Below, piece by piece: positions 41,414 to 52,133 of a DNA stretch of 64,000 nucleotides. Within the stretch, counting starts at the first letter, position 1. Every line of letters begins with the position of its first letter. Under the pieces are notes generated by a model. The model did not search any database. It was given only the letters and a program-made list of their open reading frames with translations, and was not told the origin of the DNA. The stretch comes from Macrocystis pyrifera (Eukaryota > Sar > Phaeophyceae > Laminariales > Laminariaceae), in the NCBI GenBank assembly GCA_031763025.1, contig JASSKH010000044.1, positions 1,984,001 through 2,048,000 on the forward strand. Reading direction: 5' to 3'. The position numbers were made by a program, and so were the translations under genes.

Positions 41414-42132
41414 GCTGTCCGATCCGGTCGGACAGAAAAGCAGTGTTGGTGAGAGCATCACCTCCCGAAATCCTGGTACGAAGGTCCGAATCTACAGGCT
41501 TTGTCATGGCCGATAGGTCCGAATCCGCTCTTGCAGGCATCCGGGGCTGAACAATTACCGTTTCCGTTGCAAACACGCCATCTTCATGATGTGAAAACCT
41601 TGGACCTCGTTCTTACGTTTTAGGTTTCAGCACCATGCACACAACAGCAGACTCCCCAGTATCCACCCTAGCACACTTCCATCTCAGAGACCAATGGATA
41701 ACGCTGGCTTGACGATGACGCCGGAGGCCATAGCGGCGAGCAAGGTACGCCATGAACGGTCTCCACAGCAGCGCGGGCGCTGCCACTAGACAGTCGTGTG
41801 TGGAGTCGGCTAATTTTGTTTTTTGGTAGATCTTGTGCGTACGTTTCCACCAGTCTCGCCCTCTGACGGCCGCGCGTCTCAATCGGGTTGTGCTGCAGCC
41901 ATACACCACAAGTGCCCGAAAGATCCCCCCCCTTCTCCCACCAGAACCTGGTAGGATCGTGTGCGGTAGTTTCCCTCGTGCTGAGACGGCACCCTGGCCG
42001 CAGGAAGCTTTTAGTAGTCGAGGGTGAAAAAAATGTCTGTTTCCTCCCGCTCGGAACGATATTTGGTCTGCGGCTGCTCTGTCGGAACTTGAACAGAACC
42101 AACACTCAAACTGTCATACGAGTAGGCAAAAA
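41414..42132. promoter_or_regulatory. Candidate bidirectional promoter between HACD and the 42133 gene
   Basis: About 0.55-0.7 kb between two divergent coding starts, free of mobile elements. It may contain the alternative HACD first exon (41559-41587). No specific promoter motif was identified; the assignment rests on gene arrangement. Confidence 0.3.
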
Positions 42133-42428
42133 ATGTACTCACCCAAGTACACGCGAGTACGTGCGCAGCAGATGAGCCGGAGAAGACTAACCGAAGTTGA
42201 AAAAGAAACTACCATCACCATTGCACCAACCAACACACCAAACGCCGATCGATGTTTTTTTCCCGACAACTTGTTCACGTTTCATCAGGTCGGCATAGGG
42301 TCCCTGTACGCAGCAGACGCCGCATCTTCTCTGTGCGCGTCTTTCCTGGTGTCTCCGTTCATCACCATCGTGGACCGCTCGATCATGCAAAACGCAAGCG
42401 GCATGATGAAAATGGGCGACTCCATCAG
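42133..42428 (+). CDS. Unrecognised membrane-protein-like gene, first two exons
   Basis: ATG at 42133 opens an eight-codon exon (MYSPKYTR) ending at donor GTACGT (42156). Exon 2 runs 42289-42428 between acceptor TTTCATCAG and donor GTGTGA, and encodes VGIGSLYAADAASSLCASF, LVSPFITIVDRSIMQNASG and MKMGDSI. The Ala/Ser/Phe-rich stretch suits a membrane segment, and TIVDRSIMQNASG looks conserved rather than random, but I cannot name the family. No further exon is convincing before 64000, where mobile elements dominate, so the gene is very long or broken. Head to head with HACD. Confidence 0.45.
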
Positions 42429-43219
42429 GTGTGATACGGTAAATAAGACGTATTTGCGTATTTGTAACAATTTTATCAAAATCTGCCAGCCAGGGGGTAT
42501 GATCGTATAATATTTTATGCTCATGGCTCATGATTATAATACCAGGTACAATCAAGTGCCTCAAAGGGTATTCCTGGTTGGTGTCGTAGATACACCGGGG
42601 AAGCGGACAAAAAAACCCGAAAAAACTGAGTCAACTCCTGCACCGGTAGGTATACTTTTAAGCACATTTAAATGCGAGAACGCAGGAAAATAACTTGCTG
42701 CAGAGGACCCGTGGGGAAGTTGCAGAGAAACTTGCAGGAGACTTGGAGCAACCTTGGGGGAGATTGCGGCACTCTTCTTCCGTGGAGCAAGCACCCTTGG
42801 CACTTGAAACCTCCGAGCAACACGAGCAAGCTTCCAATTTACGATCAATATCAACCGCTAAATCGGCGGAAGTCACAGCTGATGACGTATAGAGTTAGTA
42901 GTTTGTTCACCCAGCAGGAGTGTACGAGTGTAATTAAACGATGTACCAGCGTACGGCGGTGATGATATGATTATTTTTATCATCAATCAAGGACAGGAGC
43001 GCATGTTTATTACCAGTATGAAACAAGCGTAACGACAGCCGTCGTTTATGTTCTTCCTGCAGTCAGCTAGGCTGACCGGTTCCAGCTCGTTACGATATCA
43101 TTATCGTATCCACTCATTTAGGTGGAGAATCACCGCGGACGTAAGCTGCGCTGGATGTGAGAGATGGGCGCGACAAAGAACCAGGCACACGACACAGAGA
43201 TACTATTAATACCTTGCTA

Positions 43220-43700
43220 CCAGTAGTGTAGTAGACGATACAATGACATGCCGTCATACTGGACATGACAGGCACGATATATGCATCTTCTATAAAAGAG
43301 AGAAAACGAAAGAAAACAAAAGAAATACAAAAACAAAGAAAAAAAGAAAACGAATCGAAAGAGAGAAAGGAAAGAAAGAGAAAAAAAAACTGTCGTGCGT
43401 CGTAGTTCGCCTCGGTGCGCTCCGCAACGTCGAGCTGCTTGCGCAGGTGCGTGACCTCGACCGCGGAGCCGAGCCAAGAGCCGGACTGCTGTCGCCCTGT
43501 TTCTCCGCCAGCTCAGTGGCCTCCGGCGAAACGCCCTAGGTCAAAGAAGAATCTCCCACTGCGCACTATTATCGGAGACGATCGGAATGTTGTCAACTCC
43601 GATTTTCATACTGACCAGAGCGTAGCGGGGGATGTCAGACACTCGAAAAAAAGCGCGCTAAAAAAAAAAAAACAACAACAACAACAAAAACAGTACGATG
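43220..43700 (-). mobile_element. LINE fragment with an inserted foreign segment
   Basis: LINE-matching parts are at 43240-43390 (GACAGGCACGATATATGC, GAGAGAAAACG) and 43627-43665 (GGGGGATGTCAGACACTCGA). Other copies have about 10 bp between these flanks; here there are about 236. Confidence 0.65.
43391..43626 (-). pseudogene. Captured coiled-coil-like exon fragment inside LINE copy
   Basis: The minus strand reads VEVTHLRKQLDVAERTEANY in one frame and ATELAEKQGDSSPALGSA in another, so a frameshift separates two coiled-coil-like parts. GC-rich, unlike its surroundings. No good splice donor at its end. Source gene unknown. Confidence 0.4.
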
Positions 43701-44524
43701 AACACACCACACGCTCTCTGTCTTCTGTATTTTGTCTGCGGTGTCGTCCACCCTGGTTTCAAGAAGTCACGGCGAACAAGCAATCAAACAAGCAGACAAG
43801 ACTAATTATTATGTACGAGTACAATCATCACTCTTCACTTGGCGTAGGTTTGTAAAACTACAGTTGTATATCTGATATACTATAAGTAAAAAAAAAAAAA
43901 AAAAAAAACTATACCTGGTAAGTAGCATGTGCGGTAGACAGGTGACCAACAGACGGACACCACATATATTTCATACGAGTATTACGTTTGCCTGATATTA
44001 ATATTAATTGTGGCAGTTAGCATTATTTTGCCTGGTGTGGCGTCCCGAGAGACTACGCTTTCGGACTGCTGTCGGCCTGTCTTCTTGTCCGTCCGTTTGT
44101 CTGTCAGTTTCCCCCTCTGTTCTGCCTATATATATTATCGGTCTGTCTGACAGCTGACTGTTAATTCCCGTACTGCAAAGATGATACCACACTATTTCTA
44201 AGTAAGATGTTCCTCAGCAGGCGGGTGGGTGCAGTTGTACATGCATGATGGGTGTTCAGCATGTATGACACTTTTTTTGTCTTCCTATTCTTTTTTAGAA
44301 TTCAGTGTATATTATCACCTTTATAGGCCGCTTTTTCTCTTGTGTTCGTTGCTGCAACGTTTTATCATAAATATAGCTCCATGTGCCGTACTGAGAAAGC
44401 GATAAGTCGTACGTAGAGGTGGTTGGTTCAGCTGGCGTAAACAGGACGGTTGGCTGCTCGAGACAGAGGTCGACCTCCCGAGTTAGGTCGTAGTGGCCCT
44501 TACGTCGTATTAGCCCTTTTTACT
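43701..44524. other. Intergenic, nothing recognised
   Basis: Holds an A run at 43888-43906 and TATTAATATTAATT at 43996-44009. No gene is supported. Confidence 0.5.
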
Positions 44525-44525
44525 G

Positions 44526-44630
44526 TTACGGAGGGCCATAGTAAATAGGACCAAATATTATTAGTAAAAATAGGGAAATATACAGTTTTTTTTGTGTACC
44601 GTAGGTCCTGTTTACTATTGTCCCCCGTAA
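44526..44630. mobile_element. TTACGGGGG MITE
   Basis: TTACGGAGGGCCATAGTAAA to TTGTCCCCCGTAA, with TA on the right. Confidence 0.85.
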
Positions 44631-44637
44631 TATTTAC

Positions 44638-44741
44638 TGTACTACAGTACGTATATACAGGAACTATATTATATATCATGATCTCCCGTACTACAATATA
44701 GTACGTATATACAGGAACTATATTATATATCATGATCTCCC
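44638..44741. repeat. Tandem duplication, about 52 bp
   Basis: GTACGTATATACAGGAACTA and TTATATATCATGATCTCCC occur twice in a row. Confidence 0.8.
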
Positions 44742-45124
44742 TCTAATTCCAAGCAGATTGTTCCCGAATCAGAAATATACTAGGTATCATATATCTTACT
44801 CTAATTCCAGGTAATTAGTTTGTCCCAGAACCAGGGAGTGAGAGTTGTTTTACTGGGATTAATAGTTTGTACTTCTGTACGTTGACGTTGATAGAATAGC
44901 AGCGATCGGTAGTAAATTGACAATCCTGTAGTCGGGTCTAGAGATGCAGCGTGGGAACTGCAGTCAACAAGAAAGAGCGAACGCTGCACGTACGTTACTG
45001 CCTGTCGGTGCACATAATGTCGCACGTAGAACGTGCTGTCTGGCTTGACACTGGCTGACACTACTGTCAATACATACCAGGTGTAATAGATCAAAAGTTC
45101 GAAACATTCGTTGTATTCGCCATG

Positions 45125-45208
45125 CGGCAATGTGCAGGATTGAAGGATCAGCACGGACACTGGTTGTGCTGGATGTCGACGGGTAGAAAGAACGGTTTAA
45201 TGTGAAGA

Positions 45209-45246
<38 letters not shown>

Positions 45247-45247
45247 G
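45125..45247 (+). mobile_element. LINE 3'-end fragment with long AAC tail
   Basis: GATTGAAGGATCAGCACGGA, GGATGTCGACGGGTAGAAAG, GTGAAGAAAAC, then about 12 AAC units. Confidence 0.85.
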
Positions 45248-46211
45248 TAGTACAATGCGCCTCAAAGTGGATCACTCACAAACACTGCTGTCCAGAGAAA
45301 AGAAAACCAAGGAAACCCCGAGATAAACCTACGCGCGAAGTCTACGTAGTAATCCCCTAATGTGCCTATCGGTACTTTTCCGGCTCGAATCTTTCAGGCT
45401 GAATCTTATGGGAGCCCGAACCGGAACACAGAACTGGCATGCACCTCTGTTTTTCGTATGGCACAGATTCGTATATCGAGTTTCGTCTTTTCCTATCTTC
45501 TGGTGGTTCGTGTGGATATGCCGAGGAGTTACCGCAATATTTGAATTCGGCGGACACGGCAGTACAAGTATCACACAGCAGTACAAGTACACAGCACCCA
45601 CGTATCCTGTTTGGTACCCGCCGGGTAACATGGGGCTTGCTTCCGCAGACTTGAGCTTCCTGGAATGGGTTGGCTTCCTTCGATGAAGGGTCCTCAAGCT
45701 TGGTATTAATAGTCTGCTGTATAACATCAAGGAGCAGCGCGTTGGCATATATTGCAGAAAGCTCAAGCACACAACGACGGCAACAGCCAAGAGCATGCGG
45801 TGTAGTCTGTTGTTCGCCATCACCGGAGCTTGGCGTCTCTAGCTACCGCTATATGCCGGGATACCGTGTCAGAGATACCGAGAGAGTACAGCAGTAGTAG
45901 CGATGATATGTACAAGTATTAGGCCCGCCGCGTTATGCCTCCTGCGTGAGGTTCAAAACCGGTTTCGGCCAGCTCTGGGACCGGACAGAACTGGTGTCTG
46001 GTTTCATCTGGTCAGTCCATTTCCGATCGAAATACAGAAAATACTTGAGAGATTTCTGTTTTTTGGCCATCAAGAAGATTCGAAAAATAAGTCGGATCTG
46101 GCACGAAATTCCTCCTGGATCTCCAACCACCCCTGTTTTGTTTTCCGGTTTCCGCTCCCATAATAAGAGTCAGCCAGAGCTGCAGTCCCGTTTTTGGGAA
46201 CAAAACTACTA
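45248..46211. other. Intergenic, nothing recognised
   Basis: Several open frames of 60-164 codons overlap on both strands, none with a domain. TATTAATA at 45704-45711. Confidence 0.5.
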
Positions 46212-46316
46212 TTACGGGGGTCCATAGTTAACAGGACCTATGATGTACATAAAAACCTATATATTTGCCTATTTTTACTAACAAAATTTGGTCCCGTTAA
46301 CTATGGACCCCCGTAA
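46212..46316. mobile_element. TTACGGGGG MITE, TTAACTA subtype
   Basis: TTACGGGGGTCCATAGTTAA to ACTATGGACCCCCGTAA. TA on both sides; the right TA is followed by TTAATA. Confidence 0.9.
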
Positions 46317-46719
46317 TATTAATACTTGAGAATTGGAGTGGGTTGTATCCCAAACGACGGGACTGCAGTCCTCAATCCACTCCGCTTGCTGCCCTTCCTT
46401 GCTCCAATCTTCCTTCTCAAATACACGCGAAGTTGTTGTTTACTCTGCTGTGGTAACCCTGTTTGAGGCTCTCCACTGTCCAGAGAGAACTATGGACCTT
46501 CAAAAAATGACGGGGGGGGTGGTATTAATAGTTGATTGCTACTGTCCCGAGTTGCCATGGAAGGGAGTGGCAGGAGGAGTCGTGCGGCATGCGCTTATCA
46601 CGATCCTTTCTACCCGAAGGTCTCCGGGCGCTCACGCTGCCCCTTTTATAGTACTGCGGTCCCGTTTCGGGGAGAAACCGAACTAGTTTATCCCAAGAAC
46701 GGGACCAAAAACGGGCCTT

Positions 46720-46802
46720 TAGTACCGCAGTCCCGATTTGGGGACAAACCAGTCTAATTCCAAGTGATTTGTCCCCAAAACGGGACTGCGGTACTAAAAG
46801 GG
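46720..46802. mobile_element. Second palindromic MITE family (GCAGTCCCG), copy 1
   Basis: AGTACCGCAGTCCCGATTTG and AAAACGGGACTGCGGTACT are inverted ends around CTAATTCCAAGTG. An additional half copy lies at 46650-46690. Confidence 0.75.
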
Positions 46803-46974
46803 TTAACTCGTTCGTACGAGCTCGTTCCCATATTTTAGCCCGTGGACACGGACAGGTGCGACAGCAGAGTCAAGCAGATGTAACGGGGAATCATGCAGGA
46901 GAACAGCAGTACCAGGTACAATAGCAGTGCGTTGCCAGGTGTGTGTGTTCCTTCACATCGAACCGTTCCTTCTG

Positions 46975-47262
46975 CCACTCGTAGGAGGTTTCACCCTCGA
47001 CGATCTTCTGGACAAGCCGTGGTCACAGGTGTCGTCCCTTCTCCCCCCCGGTACGTGCCTTTAGTTTTTATCGCGCATAGGGTTCAGCATTCCCACTGCT
47101 CGTCGATTTTCATCGAATGTACAGCTAACTCACGCTCTCGCGCTTTCCGCTAGTCAATTTTATGCAAGAAAAAGTCCCTATGAGCATGCACTCGGTGAGA
47201 CTCGAACTCACGAAATTGATCTTGATAGGCTCGCGGACCACCTACCAAGCCACCGGGGACGC
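46975..47262 (-). mobile_element. tRNA-derived SINE, copy 3
   Basis: Near full-length minus copy: AGGAGGTTTCACCCTCGACG to CCAAGCCACCGGGGACGCC. Confidence 0.85.
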
Positions 47263-47279
47263 CGGTATACATATGATAT

Positions 47280-47570
47280 GCAGCACAACCAGTGTCCGTG
47301 CCGATTCTTCAATCCTGTTATTACGGAGGACCATAGTAAATAACACCTACTGTGGTAGACACAAAAGCCTATATATTTGCCTATTTTTACTAACAAAATT
47401 TGGTCCCATTTACTATATTCCTCCGTACTATTAGAATTAATAGAGAGATACAAGTTCTGTGGTCACAAAACTACGCCACACAGATACTGCTGCTGTTGTT
47501 GTTTTCTTCAAATTAAACCGTTCTTTCTACCGATGTCGACGGGTAGAAAGAACGGTTTAATGTGAAGAAA

Positions 47571-47615
<45 letters not shown>

Positions 47616-47616
47616 C
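47280..47616. mobile_element. Inverted pair of LINE 3' ends split by a MITE
   Basis: A minus-oriented LINE 3' end (47280-47540), interrupted by a MITE at 47321-47427, meets a plus-oriented stub, GTCGACGGGTAGAAAGAACG, at about 47535. The stub ends in an about 39-base AAC run at 47573-47614. The two stubs form a hairpin around TACCGATGTCGACGGGTA. Confidence 0.75.
47321..47427. mobile_element. TTACGGAGG-type MITE inside LINE fragment
   Basis: TTACGGAGGACCATAGTAAA to TACTATATTCCTCCGTA. Left TA clear. To the right, CTATTAGAATTAATAGAGAG differs from the uninserted LINE sequence, suggesting a neighbouring scar. Confidence 0.8.
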
Positions 47617-50405
47617 CCGTCGACACCCGGCACAACCAGTGTCCGTGCCGATTCTTCAATCCTGGAGAGATACAAGTTCTGTGGTCACAAAGCTACGCCA
47701 CGGAGATACTACGTTGCCACGTATGCAATGCAATGCCATGTCATCATACTGCGTACGACAGGCACGACATACACATTCCGTGACCTAGAGAAACGAAACG
47801 AAACAGAGAGAAAAAACAAGAAAGAAGAAGAAGACAATTCGAAACAGAAAAATAAGCAAGAAAGAAAAAAACAAACATATATAAATATTTTTAGAAAAAG
47901 AATATACCTGGTATATACGAGTATATATCAACAAACCATCGTGCCCCCTCCGCAGGGGATCTGGCAGACACTCGAAAAGAACGAGCTGGAAAAAAAAGGA
48001 AGAAGAAGAAAACACTATTATAGTCGTCGTCAACAGAGTAAGACTATGTGATATGGGTGGAGTATTCATGGGCTATAGATATAGATAATACGTTGCAGTC
48101 TTGTAGTCTCACGAATACGAGAATAATCCAAAGAATGGATTAACCCGGCGGATATTCCGTTAGTCGAGAGTATCGTTCTTTTAGGAATGTTCCCTAGGGT
48201 GGATAACCCCCTAGACGAGAGTAATGTTCCTTGACGCAGATAGGACTACGAAGTGAGAAGTTCTTATATTTACAGAAGAACGATCGGTAGCCATAGGAAA
48301 GTTCTGTAGGAGTACATCAGATAAGAGGAATTTAGGAGAGCTTGTGGCATGGGGTGGGACGAGTATATCTGGACGTCGAGTCCCGCCCCCCTACCTCTCA
48401 CTTCTCTACCAGAGCACCTCCTCAGCTCTCGCCATCAATAAGAAGATCTAAATCAGAAGAAGCGAAGCACTGCTTTCCAGCTGCCAGAACAACCTGCGTC
48501 CCTTACCACTACCCTTACCACTACCCTAGAGCGGTCTCCGCTTCACATCTGGCGTCGTCGGCAGGGTCAGTGGTTGTTCTCAGCGAACACTCCCTCTTCG
48601 TAGTGTTTGGGTTTTATTACGAGGTGTGGGGGGATCTATAGCCTCATTTCTTTTGTTTCGAATAGCCGCATCTTCGACCTCCTTTTTCCTGGCCGTTTGG
48701 GATGAACTTTGTCATCACCCTCCGACCATCTTGTGGTCTGCGTATACGACTATTCAGGGTGGGCTAATGTGATATGGGTGGAGTATTCATGGGCTATAGA
48801 TATAGATAATACGTTGCAGTCTTGTAGTCTCACGAATACGAGAATAATCCAAAGAATGGATTAACCTGGCGGATATTCCGTTAGCTTTTGTTTCGAATAG
48901 CCGCATCTTCGACCTCCTTTTTCCTGGCCGTTTGGGATGAACTTTGTCATCACCCTCCGACCATCTTGTGGTCTGCGTATACGACTATTCAGGGTGGGCT
49001 AATGTGATATGGGTGGAGTATTCATGGGCTATAGATATAGATAATACGTTGCAGTCTTGTAGTCTCACGAATACGAGAATAATCCAAAGAATGGATTAAC
49101 CCGGCGGATATTCCGTTAGTCGAGAGTATCGTTCGTTTAGGAATGTTCCCTAGGGCGGATAGCCCGTTAGACGAGAGTAATGTTCCTTGACGCAGATAGG
49201 ACTACGAAGTGAGAAGTTCTTATATTCGCAGAAGAACGATCGGTAGCCATAGGAAAGTTCTGTAGGAGTACATCAGATAAGAGGAATTTAGGAGAGCTTG
49301 TGGCATGGGGTGGGACGAGTATATCTGGGCGTCGAGTCCCGCCCCCCTACCTCTCACTTCTCTACCAGAGCACTTCCTCAGCTCTCGCCATCAATAAGAA
49401 GATCTAAATCAGAAGAAGCGAAGCACTGCTTTCCAGCTGCCAGAACAACCTGCGTCCCTTACCACTACCCTTACCACTACCCTAGAGCGGTCTCCGCTTC
49501 ACAACTATGAACCAAGGGAAAAATAACAGGCAAACCAGACAAAGCACAAAGCATCCTCCAGGTAGCGGCAGCACTTTATGGTACGAATAGCACAGCCAGG
49601 GTCTCCCTGCTGGTCCGCCTGGTACTTTGCTACCCTGTCTGCCCCCTTCGTCCAGCGTTCGTCAACTATGCCCGGCCCCTTGGCGTCAGACAATACGAAA
49701 CAGGCAAAAAGCAGGCTCGTCATCCACCCACGCCACACGACTCTTTCAATAAGGCTTATCAATCGGAGAAAGGAAGAGAAAGAAAATAAAATGGGAAATC
49801 ACATCGGGTCAGCGCAAAAAACAAGAAAATAAAATGAAACAAAAATAAACTAAAACTAAAGGAAGACAAAGGAAGACTACGTTCGAACCAGCTGCATCAG
49901 TTGGTGGTACGAGTAGTATAGGCATGTTCTACTTCTTAGTCTGCCCGGTACCTTGCTACCCTGTCTGCCATCTCCTTCCTACTTTCGTCCACTGCAGTTT
50001 CCCTTCTACTCCTGTTCCCCCCCCTCTCCTCATTCCCTTGGTCGGGTTTTCTGCTACTCCTCTTTGTTGCCCCTCCTCCCCCCATTCCCTTGGACACCAC
50101 CCACGGCGGATGCGCGGCGCTGCCTATTCAGCTCAGCCTCAGCCTCGTGCCACCTCACCATGAACCGTTCGGCTGCTTCCAGGATCCCCCGGTACCACTT
50201 CCCCGCCTTTTTTGCAGCAGTGGGCCACAGCGCGGTCTCAACTCCAAACACCAAGGGAGCAAGTTCCGTTGACCCTTCGGTGGCTCGGAACTCCCTAAGG
50301 TCTTCGACTATGCATCTATGCCAAGTCTTAACCTGTCCGCCAGGTCTCGGGTTCTCCCCACCAGCCATCGTCCCGAACATTACCCGACTGGGTAATCGAT
50401 AGTAC
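47617..50405 (-). mobile_element. LINE copy a, interrupted by an LTR element
   Basis: Minus-oriented, 3' end at left. It is split by the LTR element at 48047-49503; uninserted sequence resumes at GAACCAAGGGAAAA. The right part encodes the C-terminus of the LINE protein (50054-50410) and ends near CCCGACTGGGTAATCGATAG. Confidence 0.8.
48047..49503 (+). mobile_element. Small non-autonomous LTR retrotransposon with a third partial LTR
   Basis: 5' LTR 48047-48547 and 3' LTR 49003-49503, both 501 bp, start TGTGATATGGG and end TTCACA. ACTA target duplications at 48043-48046 and 49504-49507. The internal part begins two bases after the 5' LTR with TGGCGTCGTCGGCAGGGT, a plausible tRNA primer site. 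AGGGTGGG precedes the 3' LTR as a short purine tract. No gag/pol coding. An extra LTR start (48768-48884) plus a repeat of the internal 3' end (48885-49002) sits inside. Strand is set by primer site to purine tract direction. Confidence 0.88.
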
Positions 50406-50410
50406 ATTGT
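50054..50410 (-). pseudogene. LINE protein C-terminal fragment (copy a)
   Basis: Reads LPSRVMFGTMAGGENPRPGG, QVKTWHRCIVEDLREF, GVETALWPTAAKKAGKWYRG and AAERFMVRWHEAEAELNRQR. The FG-x-x-x-GG...GGQ...W...C...EDL...F pattern resembles the tail downstream of the reverse transcriptase in some LINEs. The RT and endonuclease domains are absent through 5' truncation. Related fragments at 52134 and 58047. Confidence 0.6.
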
Positions 50411-50803
50411 TACGTAAGCAGTAAGCACAGCAGTCAGTACACAATTCAATGCCATGTCATCATGCTGGATATGACAGGCACAACAAACATATGCTACCAG
50501 GTGTGAAAGAGAGAAAACGAGAGAAAACAAAGAAAAAAAGAAAACATGTTGAAAGAGAGAAAGAAAGGAACAGGGAAAGGGAAGAAGAAAAAATATATAT
50601 ATCGTGCCTCCCCGCAGGGGATGTGGCAGACACTTGAAAAAAAGCGTGCTAAAGGAAAAAAAAAAAAACACCGCTGTACTTATAAACAAAGTGAGACTAA
50701 GAACCAAGGGAAAATAACAGGCAAACCGAAACACAAAGTACCATCCAGGTACGTAGCGGCAGCCGTTTGTGGTATGAGTAGCATAGCCAAGTTCTCCCTA
50801 CTA

Positions 50804-50908
50804 TTACGGGGGACCATAGTAAATAGGACCAAATATTGTTAGTAAAAATAGGCAAATATATAGGTTTTCGTGTGCACCGTAGGTCCTATTTACTATGGTC
50901 CCCCGTGA
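50804..50908. mobile_element. TTACGGGGG MITE at a site whose empty and scarred forms are in the window
   Basis: TTACGGGGGACCATAGTAAA to ACTATGGTCCCCCGTGA, with TA at 50802-50803 and 50909-50910. LINE paralogs show the same locus empty at 62079-62090 (CCCTACTAGGCTG) and scarred at 60202-60209. Confidence 0.95.
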
Positions 50909-51055
50909 TAGTCCGCTTGGGACCTTGCTACCCTGTCTGCCGTCTCCGTCCTGCGTTCGTTCGTAAACTGTGCCCCGCCCCTCGGCGTCAGACAATACGA
51001 AACAGGAAAAGCAGGCTCGTCATCCACCCACCCCGCACGACTCCTTTCTTGAGGC

Positions 51056-51892
51056 TGTAGCCAAAAGATACCAAGCCGTGGAGGTTTCAGTGTAATCGCA
51101 TGTGTGAGTGGAGCAGTGGCCGGGGATCCTGTGTGATGTCCCCTAGCCACCTGGCTCGTGGTCCGATGAGGATCACTCCGTGATAATACAAGCTCTAAGA
51201 ACAAGACTTACTGAGTGCGAGGCCAGCGAGACTGGTGGAGTCCCTCGCTGGAAGCCCTCTTGCTGATATCATCTGGCAGAGGCCATAATATCTAGATATT
51301 CGCGGAACTTCTGTTGGAGGAGTTTTCGGCTGCGGAGTATTGGGTCACAGCTGGGAAGGCAGTTGGCCCGTTGGACGGATCGAAACGGCTTGAAGCGCAC
51401 AGCAGGGGAGGACGCTCCGGGAGCTGGAGGACGCACAGGTCAGGCGGCAGTTTCTCCGTTATTACAGTAGAGTCCAGGTGGACTGCTGTGGATTATGGCG
51501 CACACGGCAAGCACGCCGCTGGTGGTAGGGGAGTCTCTGACTCCACCGAAATACGGAGAGGTGTGGACCGAGCAGGCCTCTCGTGTTTTTTACGCAGCGT
51601 ACCTCGATTATGAGGAACGGCTGCAGCCGTTCGTGTCGAGTGAACTCGCTTTGGGGGTGCTGTAGCCAAAAGATACCAAGCCGTGGAGGTTTCAGTGTAA
51701 TCGCATGTGTGAGTGGAGCAGTGGCCGGGGATCCTGTGTGATGTCCCCTAGCCACCTGGCTCGTGGTCCGATGAGGATCACTCCGTGATAATACAAGCTC
51801 TAAGAACAAGACTTACTGAGTGCGAGGCCAGCGAGACTGGTGGAGTCCCTCGCTGGAAGCCCTCTTGCTGATATCATCTGGCAGAGGCCATA
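51056..51892. mobile_element. TRIM-like element with identical 232-bp terminal repeats
   Basis: 51056-51287 and 51661-51892 are identical by eye (TGTAGCCAAAAGATACC to GCAGAGGCCATA), with 373 bp between. AGGC target duplications at 51052-51055 and 51893-51896 inside LINE copy b. A GGGGG tract precedes the right repeat. No TGG primer site directly after the left repeat, so LTR identity is not proven. Internal frames show no known domain. Confidence 0.7.
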
Positions 51893-52133
51893 AGGCTTAT
51901 CAATAGAAGAAGGGAAGAGAAAGAAATAAAATGAAGATCACAGAGGATCAAGCGCAAAAAAAAAAAAAAAAAAAAAAAACACAAATACGACCAAGGAAGA
52001 CCACGTTCGTTCGTACCAGCTGCACCAGTTGGCGGCACGAGTAGCATAGGCATGTTCTACTTCCTAGTCGGTCCGGTGCCTTGCTACCCTGTCTGCCATC
52101 TCCTTCCTACTTTCGTCCACCGCGGTTTCCCTT

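Noticed and set aside
42658..42962. Third exon of the 42133 gene
   Set aside because: The phase fits at a TTGCTGCAG acceptor, but the peptide (GPVGKLQRNLQETWSN) shows no conserved character and no donor closes it well.
45329..45823. 164-codon minus-strand frame
   Set aside because: Several competing frames on both strands, no domain, no signal peptide pattern I trust.
51314..51613. Open frame inside the TRIM-like element as a gag-like gene
   Set aside because: No zinc knuckle, protease or other retroelement motif, and only 99 codons.
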